From positions 47,950,744 to 48,014,743 of the forward strand of contig NC_044279.2 in NCBI RefSeq assembly GCF_004027225.2: a DNA stretch of 64,000 nucleotides. The letters are read 5' to 3'. This document shows positions 46,801-56,100 of the stretch, in pieces. The DNA is from Strigops habroptila. Taxonomy: Eukaryota; Chordata; Aves; Psittaciformes; Psittacidae. The notes below the pieces were generated by a model. The model ran no database searches, was not told the origin of the DNA, and was given only the letters and a program-made list of their open reading frames with translations. Position 1 is the stretch's first letter; the number at the start of each line of letters is the position of its first letter. A program made the translations under genes and the position numbers.

Positions 46801-49717
46801 ATTTTATCTTACATCAGCAGATTTTCTTGTCAAGGTGATTCACAGGTGACCCCTGGTTTTGGACTACTGAAGCAAATAAAAATACCTCTTCTCTGTTCAT
46901 AAGAGAGAAGGTTTTCCAATTCTGATTATACCTTTAAAGATTCAGAACTGTATCATGATTTTCTACTCACCATTTGTGATGTGCTAACACCAAGTCATAA
47001 ATCTAAAGCAACTCATTTCTTGAGCTTACGGATCATTCCCCCACACACACTCATTTAAAGTCTGTGTTTCTAAGCAAACTGAGGACAGCAAAGCAGGAGT
47101 AATTCTGTGCCTTCTGCAACAACTGCTCTGCAACATCTATACTGTCACCTTTTAATTGAATTTGGGGAAAGTATTGGAAATCTAGAGCTCTCTGCTGAGA
47201 CAAGGAAAGCTACTGCTCTCCCACTGGGCTAGATGACAGGCTGCACATAGTGAAGAAGCAGGCTGAAGAGTACAGGGCTGCTAGTCAACCTGAGAGCCAG
47301 GCCATCTGCCAGCAGTCGGTCAAGATGAGGAACACCAACTGCATTTTGAGCGGTTAGCTAGACTCTGGACTTCGTTACAGTCCAAACATGCACTCCTAGC
47401 CCCATCAGCCACGGACAGTCTCCCTCGGATGGCAACACAAAGGGTACACGTGGACCAAAGGGAGAAGGTATTTTCCTAACAGTAACCTAAGCCATTTATG
47501 TATCATCAAATTTGTGACTGTGCATAATCAGATCATCTTGTTATTGGAGTTACTTCACCTTTCTATAACTCTTTCCTCTCTCTCTTCCATTTCCTTCCCT
47601 GATCTTTCAAATTCTCACTAGCAGCAGCAGCACATCCTTCCCTCCCTCTAAGGCAACCAGCAATAGGAAATTTAACTCTAACATCAAGAGTGGCAGGATG
47701 GAAAAGGTCAAAACAATTCTCACTCAAGACTCCTGAAGACTCCAGCAGCATTATTTCTAGGTCTGCACCTCTGCAGCTGCAATATTTCAAAATATGACTT
47801 CGCACATTTTTGAGGCTGTAAGTATTTAGGCAGATTCAAGCCCTGGACCACATGCACATCTGGCAACCTACCCTATGCACAGCACAGGAGCTGAAGAACT
47901 GGTCCTCTAACACAAGCAATCCAAGACCTAAAAGCTCTGGACTGGCTGCAAGCAATCTACAATGCAGACGTGGAAATACACACCACTCTGTCACATATAA
48001 TAATCCTTAAAACTCTAAGCGGGATCCTCCAGAGGAAATCTGGAGTTTCCAGGTCTCTCCATGTCCACTCTCCTGCTGGGGAGGGAACATTCCCACCCCA
48101 TCACACATCTTTGAAATGAGTCATGTATGAATTGCTCCCTTTTTTTTTTTTTTTCCCCTAGAAAAGCATAAGAAACCGAAAGCACCAAGAAGGGAATTTA
48201 TGCACCAGCTCTCAAGTGGGTGCTCTCCTTGGTTGTGTTCAGGGGAGCTGTCAAGAACTATTAAAAAAAATTTTAGACAGGCATCAGGCTCATGACTGAG
48301 CTCTTGCCACAGCTCTGCGATGAATACTCGTTCCACTGTATTATGAATCAGTGTTCCCTCTCACACCTGAGATATCAGCGGGATGAGTGTCAAACTCATT
48401 CTGTAAGATTTGCCTTTGTTATTTTTACTGCTTACAGTTGTGAGCAGGAATCATAGCTTAATCTGTTTCACACAAGGTAAACGCTACTCTTGCTTTATTT
48501 TTACCCCATCTCCTCTATCACCTATTAGATAACTTGATTTTAGAGGAAACACAGTTTTATTTTTCATCCACTATTTAACATATTCTACACTCCAGCATTT
48601 TACAGTGGTTGCCAACACTGTGCACTCAACCAAGAGACCTTCACAGCATTATAAATTATTTGTGACATTCGTTCACTTCAACAAGTAACAAGGGTGCTGT
48701 TCTTCCCTGTGAGGGCTAACGAAACTGACTGGAATCACTTTTGTAAAGGGAGTAATTGCCAATTTGTGGGCTCCAATTCACATCACTGCAAATCGAGTGG
48801 GAGACAGCAGCCCACCACAAATATCCACACTAGCTCCAAGTCCAAGCTATCTTTTGATAGCTTGCAATGCAGCTACACTGTCATTCGCTGACTGACTCCA
48901 ATTCATTCAAGTCTCAGGCAGAAACTGCACTCGGAGGGTCAGTTGAAAGCACCCCGAAGTTGGGAGCCCTTACAAAGCTCCGTCAATGAAAGTCGAAGCA
49001 AGACACTGAGCCGCCAGCGCGCACACTAACACCGCACGGGCAGACAGCTCCGAGCGCACGTAGCGATACCGCGGCTGGCCTGGCGCGGACCGGTGCGATG
49101 CCCCCGACACACGGCTGCAGCCCAGGCTAAGCTGCTCACTGTGTTCTGTCCCTCCTCGCACGGGAGGAGGAACCCGAGCACGGCGCTCCCCCGGCCCGGA
49201 CACGGCGAGCGGCGCCCGGCCCAGGAGCCGCACCGCCGGCGGGGCAGAGCGGCAGGACGCGCCCGGTGCCTTCCGAGCTCCGGGCCGCGCGGGGACCCGC
49301 CGGACGGTCGCACCACAGGCCGCGAGGCGCCGCCCGGGCGGGCGGGTACCGTGAGAGGCGCCGGCCCGCTGCCGCCCGCCGGGAGGGCCCGGCCGCTCCC
49401 CGCCGCCCGCGCACGCCGCCGCCGGGCGCGGGAAGCCCCGGGGGAAGCGGCGGGGGGACCCGGCGCGGCGGGGCCCCCCGCTCCCGCTCGCTCCCGCGGC
49501 GGCGGGCCACCCCCCCGCCCGGCGAGGGAAGGAGGAGGCCTGGGAGCGGCCCTGCCCCCGCCCGGCCCGGCGCGGCGTCCGGGCACCGGAAGCAGCGCCC
49601 GGCCCGGCGCGGCCCGGCCCTGCACGGCGGCGCGGGCGACCACAGAGCCGCGGCGGAGCGCGGCGCGGCGGGCGGTGGCGGCGGTACCTTGATGATCCTG
49701 CGGGGCAGCCCGGCCAT
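31843..49717 (-). CDS. UBE2N: UBE2N (Ubc13), complete CDS, 4 exons
   Basis: Ubiquitin-conjugating enzyme E2 N. With a UEV partner (UBE2V1 or UBE2V2) it builds K63-linked ubiquitin chains for NF-kB signalling (with TRAF6) and post-replication DNA repair. The complement join is 49688-49717, 32836-33082, 32508-32648 and 31843-31883: 30+247+141+41 = 459 nt, exactly 152 codons plus TAA. All junctions are GT-AG. The catalytic cysteine of the HPN...GRICLDIL motif (Cys87) is the TGT read from 32854 to 32852. The protein starts [10 protein letters not shown] and ends RLYAMNNI, and matches human UBE2N at every residue as far as I can recall. Start choice: ATG in context gacaagATGG inside the CpG island. 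Introns rule out a processed copy such as UBE2NL. Confidence 0.98.
31884..32507 (-). other. UBE2N: UBE2N intron 3
   Basis: A 624-bp intron with donor gtgatg and acceptor tttacag on the minus strand. Nothing else recognised. Confidence 0.95.
32508..32648 (-). CDS. UBE2N: UBE2N exon 3
   Basis: A 141-bp exon, phase 1 in and out. It translates [20 protein letters not shown], then [18 protein letters not shown] and AQAIET. The donor is gtgatg. This is the E2 fold after the active site. Confidence 0.98.
32649..32835 (-). other. UBE2N: UBE2N intron 2
   Basis: A short 187-bp intron with donor gtaagt and acceptor ctcttcag on the minus strand. Confidence 0.95.
32836..33082 (-). CDS. UBE2N: UBE2N exon 2 (catalytic core)
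   Basis: A 247-bp exon with acceptor ttcttctag and donor gtaagt, phase 0 in and phase 1 out. It encodes residues 11-92, from [12 protein letters not shown] through [13 protein letters not shown] and [17 protein letters not shown]. It includes the HPN motif and active-site Cys87. Confidence 0.98.
36424..36530 (+). mobile_element. CR1 3'-end fragment
   Basis: About 107 bp of CR1 3' UTR: ttgagcaacctgctctagtg, gtggcagggggattgg, and a weakened terminal octamer (attctatgaa). It is diverged and lacks any RT part. Confidence 0.85.
38797..39122 (+). mobile_element. CR1 internal fragment
   Basis: Part of the CR1 RT C-terminal region ([32 protein letters not shown], then a frameshift near 39018). Both the 5' part and the 3' UTR are missing, so the 3' truncation needs a deletion or a later rearrangement after insertion. 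Confidence 0.9.
40545..41031 (+). mobile_element. LTR fragment, endogenous retrovirus-like
   Basis: It shares landmarks with the LTR at 43.6 kb: an aggtgctacaggcactggag block, then gaggaggagg, ggtgttttaattttg, caataaatgaattc, and the end ggtcaacccactaca. Divergence is strong and the 5' half is missing. It is an old copy, or a different subfamily. No gag, pol or env reading frame is nearby. Confidence 0.7.
43626..44795 (+). mobile_element. Solo LTR, endogenous retrovirus-like
   Basis: A 1.17-kb unit beginning TGTGTGGCAAGG and ending CCCACCACA, so it has TG...CA ends. A TA-rich promoter-like region (gagataacacagttaa) lies near 43786, a GGAGCAG minisatellite in the middle, and ggtgttttaagatttag with a degraded poly(A) signal near the 3' end. 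I could not see a clear target-site duplication. No internal retroviral genes flank it. The family looks like one common in neoavian birds; I do not assign a database name. Confidence 0.75.
43985..44380 (+). repeat. Degenerate minisatellite inside the LTR
   Basis: The core ctggagcag or a close variant recurs about nine times at 40-50 bp spacing. Two neighbouring units, 44071-44110 and 44111-44150, are an exact 40-bp tandem duplication (starting gaccctgtgggaagcccacg). Confidence 0.9.
45401..45424 (+). repeat. 12-bp tandem duplication
   Basis: aatgagggtcac is followed directly by aatgagggtcaa; a small local duplication in UBE2N intron 1. Confidence 0.85.
49688..49717 (-). CDS. UBE2N: UBE2N exon 1 coding part
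   Basis: Ten codons, [10 protein letters not shown], ending at AAG before donor gtaccg. The sequence around the ATG (aagATGGCC) also fits a YY1 element often found at such promoters. Confidence 0.97.
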
Positions 49718-49766
49718 CTTGTCTCGTCGGGGTGCAGGCTCGCCTCTGCTCGGGGCTCGCGCACTG

Positions 49767-49796
49767 CCGGAAGTAGGTCCGCGCCGCGCTTCCGGT
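49767..49796 (-). promoter_or_regulatory. Pair of inverted ETS-type sites, UBE2N promoter
   Basis: ccggaagt (49767-49774) and cttccggt (49789-49796) face each other 50-80 bp upstream of the UBE2N ATG. CCGGAAGT is the ETS/GABP core common in housekeeping promoters. They probably lie at or near the transcription start. Confidence 0.6.
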
Positions 49797-49855
49797 GGCA
49801 CCGCCCTCGGCGCGGGACGACGGGCAATGTAGGCCGCGCCCGCCCGCCCCGCCGC

Positions 49856-49899
49856 GGCCCCCGCCCAGCACCGCCCCGGCCCCCGCCCAGCGCCGCCCC
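49856..49899 (-). repeat. 22-bp GC-box tandem duplication
   Basis: Two adjacent 22-base units (49856-49877, 49878-49899) of the form ggcccccgcccagcNccgcc differ at one base. On the UBE2N strand each gives GGGGCGG and GGGCGGGGGCC, Sp1-type GC boxes and runs of G. Confidence 0.9.
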
Positions 49900-50199
49900 G
49901 GCCCCGCTGCGGGAGTGGGGCCACCGGGTTCCGCTGCCCTCAGTGCGGCCGCGGGAGCGCGGCGGGAGGCCGGGGTGTGCTGTGCCGCTCCCCGCCGCAG
50001 GTGGCGGGGCAGACCCGCCGTCTCCCTTCACGTCTCCAAGCTGAAGCGGGCTGGGGCAGCCACGCTGAGGGTCCCGGGCGGCTCCCGCTCCTCCCGGTCC
50101 TGCGGGGTACGAGCTGCCAGGGCCCGCTGCCAGCGCTGCTTATGTGTGCTCCCTCTGCTGCAGCCGGCCCGTGATGCGCGCCGTGGTGCTGCCTGCAAA

Positions 50200-53100
50200 G
50201 GCAGGAGCAGCCCGTTTGAAACAAGCGTGCGTGGTCATCGCTCTGCGTGGACGGTGTTCAGGCTCGGTCAGCGGGGCCTGTGCACCGTAATGGTACAACA
50301 TGTGCCGTTTGCTGATTCTAAGCTGTGCGATTGTTGCTAAACCTGTCACAAAGGTATCTTGGAACATCTTTATCTCAGTAATACCTGGTTAGTGAACCTC
50401 CTCCCTTTCCAGCAGGAAGGAAAATACTGTAGAATTCAGAGTATAATTGTCACATGAGCATCACAGGACGTTACAACAGCTGCACGGTAATTGTAACATC
50501 GAGCACCATGCATCATTACTGATGGGAAATGAAAGCACGGAAGGATGCAGCGGTTCGCCACAGGTTAGCAAGCAGGCTAGCAGCACAGCCAGGAACAGGA
50601 CCCTGGTGTGCGCATGATTCCCTGCCAAGTGTTTTCTCCTGCTTTAAAAACAGGACTTCTAGATGATCTACATAATTTCTGCACACTCTGGTAGAATGGA
50701 AGGTTCCCTGACACTGGCAAATCTGGACTGCATAATTGCTGAGGCACTCCATCACAGATACCACAAACACGTTCTATGTGCTAAAATTTAAGCATTTATA
50801 TTATCTCACAATGGTTACAATGTGTTAGAAGAGAGGTGTGCCTTTTGCCTTCACCCTCCCCACAACACTTCCTCACAATTTACCTGGCTTTCCCTCTGTA
50901 TCCTCACCAAGCCGCTGGAACTACAGAAGGCAACTAACAAGTGCAGTGGTGTTCTACAATATCTTACATCCTCAGCTCAAGTTGAACACACCAGTAATTC
51001 CAAACTTAAACATGTAAACCCACAAAACCCCATAATCTCTGTGAACTCTTGTGTACATCCTTAGCCCTTTAAGCACTTAGTTGCTCTCCCAGCTTTCTGG
51101 ATGTAATTTCTCTGAAGTCAGCCAAGTCAATAGCGAAGTGGGACACACCAAGAAGCACGTGAAAACACATTTTGGGAATCGTGGTGTAAAGCATTCATCC
51201 ATAACACCCCTGCTCTGCAGTGGAGATGGGTGAGTTCATTTGCATACATTAGCATGCGAAATGGCCAGGTTTAGATATGGTCCTTCAGCAAAATCTCGTC
51301 TTGCTTGTTACACACAACTATTCTTTAATTGTGGATTTTTCTTTTTACTTAATTGTTACAACCTATTGCTACTACTAAACTAAAATGAATAGATACTTTG
51401 TATACTTGGCACCTTCACAGTATGTAACATCTAACCTAAAAAGGTGAAATGCTGATCTCTGCTCGGGGTGGGGGCGGGAATAAAAATAAAGCTGTAAGGA
51501 AGAGCTGAATGTTAGGCTGTTGTTTTCCTAGCTTTGCAGATCTTCAAGTATCTATAGCACATCTGGTGCCTTAGAATAAATAACTATAATCTGGGCTAAT
51601 AGGCCTCTCCTCCTGAGGATGCCTGGTGTCCTATTGATTGATTCTGGTGGCAGCAGTCTTGGTGGTTTTCTACTTGGTTGCTTTGGGGCTTGGGTTTTGT
51701 TGTTTGGGGTTTCTTCAGATAGGTGAGAGCACACACACTGAGATGTGAAACCTATTCCAAGTGACTATAGCGCAGCTTCCCACCCCTCTCCAGGAAAAGT
51801 CTATATGGAAAGTATGGTATTCAAGACGTTCTTTGTATGGGCAAATGTAAACGACAGGCCTGGGTTCATACAGGGGTTTAGAACCCGTGAGGTACTAAAA
51901 TGGTTCTTAAGCAATCCTTGTTCAACTGGAAGGATTTTGAGGCTGTATTTAGTGCCCATTTCTAGACTTCAGATCTTCATAACTGAAGACTTACTTTGCA
52001 ATACATTTTTCAAGTTGTAAATACAGTAACACCTTATCAAATCATCTGTCACTTGGGAGAGCGTGAGGTTGGAGTAAATGAATTAACAACATGTGGTGAC
52101 GAGCCCAATGCAGTGATGACCTCCATATACATAACTGCTTACCACTGAGCAGCACAAGCATGGGGTAGAGACTCTAACTACTCTTGAGGAAGGGATTCCA
52201 GTGAAGTTGGTTTATGGAGTCAGGATTAAAAAAAATGAGGACAGAAGGCTAGTGAACAAAGGAAATGAACATTCATATAATCTTGAAACTTCCTGAATAA
52301 CTGAAAATATTTGTAATCACGTTGCTATGACACCCTGTTATGACTAGGAGCCTTCGTTTTCAGTTAGCAGGTGTACTGACATATGTAGAAGGAATGCAAA
52401 CATTTAGGTTGTTTTTGTGATTGTTCTCTCCATGTTGTGTAAATTTCACATAATATGACAGGCAGTTTAGGAACCAAGACCAGAAATGGTACCTAAACCA
52501 AATGATCCCTCTTCACCCTTCTGTCCTGTGCTAGTAACCATTGTACGCATTGTGTGGCCAGCATCAAGCAAATATGAAGACACAGCTGGAGAGTTGAAGC
52601 AATTCTTTGTGAAAGACAGCAAGTCCTTGCAAAAGTAAGAAGACAAAAGAAATAAATAATGCTGCCAGTAATCCCACTAGGAGAAAAGACTCCACGACTC
52701 AAACACTTCATTAGACATCAAAGAATCTTCACTGGGCCATATCCTTAAGACCAAATTGAAAACCGGTGTATTTTGTTACACTATTTGCAGAAGACTGTCA
52801 TAAGTGGAAGAAAACATGGGCCAAAGGATGCCTTTAGGCTAAATGTGAGTAAAATGCTACTCAGTTTCTTGAAAGTGCTGGAACTTCTTCTCTGTGAACC
52901 TTGCCCTATGTCTGTGAGATGCAACAGTGGAGTGGAGCAGAGCTGGCTCAAGCAAATGTTTATGAGTGTCACATTCAGTGTCCTCTTTCAAGTGTTGTAG
53001 GCCAGGAATATTGCTTCAGTCTGAAGTTGCAGCAAGTCAATCTGGCAAGCTATTATGTTTTTGTTGCTCAACAAGTAGCCTGCCACTTCCTGGAAGTTGC

Positions 53101-56100
53101 AGTTTCCATGACACCTCTCTTTCTGGCTCTTCTTAGGAAGAGGCTTTTGAAGACCGCTTGCTCAGGAGACGGCATTGAACTAAACCATTGTTTTCTGTTG
53201 TCCTATCTATAGGGATTCAGGTTGTTCCCCTAATCCATTGTAGCTCCTAGAAGGACTGCTGCAGAGATCCTTGAGTATCCATACAGGTGCTGGAAAAGTC
53301 ATCCAAACTGGTTACTCCAGAATAGTGGCTTTAGATTTTGCTTCTTTGCACTCACTTTCTATCAACAGATATCTTCCAGGAGAAGCTGTAGTAAAAATTG
53401 TCCTTTTTTTATGGCATTCTCAAAGTCCCAAAGGAGGCAAATTAATCCTCTGGATGAGAGCTGGAACAAGACACTCATGTGCCAGGGAGCTTTGTCTGCT
53501 CAAGCTAGCCACACACCCTGGAGGTTCTTGCGTCTTCCAGGCACTTTCCCAACTCAATGACCTTCCAGTGTCCACCCCTGTCCTTCAGGATTTTCCACTC
53601 AGCCATTATTGCCACAATAACTGGGTTCTGGACCTCAGCCTGCACCTCCCTGTGTGCATATCCTCCATTTGGCATGCGTCTTGGAAGACATCCTTGGAGA
53701 AGCACCGCGGGGGATCCAGCCTAGCATACTTGTGCTTTCTGCTTCCCTGCATAGAACAGTACTTCAGCACTCCTGCTCTGGTGCTCAGTGTTGTTGCTAA
53801 AATGTATTTATTCTTCTCTGCCAGATTATTTATTGTGAGCAGTATGGCATAAGGATGCTTTATCAAAACAGTTTTTCAAAGCCACATATGCCTTTAAACA
53901 TGCAACAATGTCATTAAAACCACCTAAAAAAAACATTTTCTTGGAGGGCATGGGAGGGGGGACAGAGAAAAGATAAGGAGAGAAGAAAAAGTAGATCCAA
54001 GAACTAGCTTCCCAAAGTGCTATATGTGTAGTTTGTCAAAACTTGCAGAGTGTTTCAGCAATCCTTTTTTGCCTGTTTATTTGATTGTTTTAGTAAAATA
54101 AAGGTTTGATGGGAAAAGAAGTTCTGCTCTCATACCGAGTAGTGCAAGTAATGAAGTCATACATCCTGATTTAGGCAGCTGCCCTCCCTGACTCAGCCTG
54201 GCATTTTTCTCTCACTAGGCTGAAAGATTTAGAGGTTGTGTGTTTGGAAGTCATTTAGATTGATACTTTTGTTTAAATTCAATTGAAAGTTTTCATTAGA
54301 CTCACTGCCTGCAGTTCTGTCTGATGCTGTCTTAGCACTGGCGATTGCTCTTTGCTCCCTTAATATCCTGAAACAAACCCCGCACCTCAGGCAGGATGTG
54401 AGGAGATCCAGAAATATTATATGCCCGTGTTTTGTCAGATATATGCTGATAAACAGTTCAAGGATATCATAAAGGACTCTGGATGGTTGTACTGCACTTA
54501 GTAAAGGCTTTTTTAGATGCTATTTTGTCTCCACGGCTTTGCGTCAGGGTGATGGTTGCACAAGTAGACCTTAATTGCTGTTCCGGTCTCATCAGGGGCC
54601 TCCACCCTCACCCTCTGATGGGGCTGGGTGTTCAGTCCTTCCTGAGCAACACCTCAGCTGTGCCCACATGACTGCCAGGAGCTCCTGGACCAGCCTCAGG
54701 CCTGGCCTGTTACCGTGTCCTGCCTGGTGATCCCATGACCATCGATAGGCCCTGCTGCAGTGACCCCCCTGCTCTGCTCACCTGACTCTGGTGCGGTGGG
54801 GCTGTGCCCCTTTGGTGGGTCTATAGTTTGGCTCACCATGGGGCGCCCTCAGCTCCCAGCTCACCCACCCTGAGGGAGCAGTGCACCCTTGCTGCTCTCT
54901 GATTCTTTGCTTCTGAGTTCAGAGCACCTGAAAATGCAGGATCATTTCAGAAAAGCAGTCTTGTCACACCACATTCGTACTTGCATTTCAGAGGAAATTC
55001 AGGAACAGTGCTCAGTAAGGCTGGTGTCATCTGTAGTCCTCATTTAAATCAGAGTTCATTCCTACAGCCCAGCTCCACCAAGGCCTGCCTCCACTGTGAT
55101 TATTTAGGGTGTAGTTTCATGTCAGGGTTATTCCACTTTGTATTTGCATTGCTGCTAAAGAGGGCTCCTGCCCTCCTCCTCTGCCACACACCACTGCTCC
55201 CTCAGCTCACATCACGATCTCATGGAAGATGAGCTGATCAAAAGTGTGAATAGCTCCTGGGTGAGCAGTGAGCTGATGTGAACCACAGGCAGTCATGCAG
55301 CTGTGTAGGTCTGGCACAGGAAACGGGACAGGAACTCATACCTGAGGGTGTGAGAAGGGGCTGCCTGCAGTTCGCTGCATTAGGGACAGTGTGAAACCAC
55401 ATATTTGAGGTCAAGTTACACCAGGCAGCTGAGTCAATTTGGCAAAAAGAGGACTTCTTACTTCCCTTTCCCATCTCACTCTTTTACACTCCTTTCTCAC
55501 GCACAGTGTTTCCTCCACCATTCACTCCTGGGGCATGTCAGGCTCAGCTAGGCTGATTCAGTGCACTGACTTGTCAGAAAACTAGATATTTAGTCTGGCC
55601 TTCTGCTGGACTGGTGAATTGATTTGGCTTACAGTGAGGTCTAGCAAGCACAGAAACAACAACAGATAAGCAACACAAGTGGAAGTGAAATTGTGTCTTG
55701 TAGTATCCATGGGGTGCTAACCCAGCTTTGGTGCCTCTTCACCTTTTGGAGAAGCTGCAGGCAACACTGAGCTCCTGCTCCCTTTCCATGTGCTCTGCCC
55801 TATGCTCCTGATCCCCTCCTTCCATTGGTACAGATCTTTTGGGTATGGGGTTTATGTTTTTGGCTGAGTTACCTTTCTGACCAGCTCACTGAAGCATCAG
55901 AGCTCACACAAGAGAAGCAGTAGAAAGCAGAGTGAGATGTGGCAGACTCAGGATTACTCCTTCCTGCAGCAGTGACCTGTTCTATTGGCTGATCTGATCT
56001 CGTCCCACCGCACTGATGCAAAGGCCAGGATGGAGAGCACAATCCTCCTCCCACAAATCCATGACCACTGCTAATCATGGATCATATCATCAGTGGGATT

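Larger units (their letters stand above)
33083..49687 (-). other. UBE2N: UBE2N intron 1
   Basis: A 16,605-bp intron, most of the gene. It carries CR1 fragments at 36.4 and 38.8 kb and LTR copies at 40.5 and 43.6 kb, all in antisense orientation to UBE2N. Other notable sequence is a 10-bp hairpin at 36145-36170 and A-tracts near 45764 and 46129. No nested gene is supported; stretches 33.1-36.4, 39.1-40.5, 41.0-43.6 and 44.8-49.0 kb hold nothing I recognise. Confidence 0.95.
49000..50200. promoter_or_regulatory. UBE2N: CpG island, UBE2N promoter
   Basis: Very GC- and CpG-rich stretch spanning UBE2N exon 1 (49688-49717), its donor and the upstream region. It is TATA-less with ETS sites and GC boxes just 5' of the ATG. 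The long frames on both strands here (up to 353 codons) are a composition effect, since stop codons are rare. Confidence 0.93.

Noticed and set aside
48970-50340. Long reading frames on both strands (up to 353 codons) over the UBE2N CpG island
   Set aside because: All lie in very GC-rich DNA where stops are rare, overlap one another in several frames, are rich in Arg/Pro/Gly/Ala, and cover the real UBE2N exon 1 and its splice donor.
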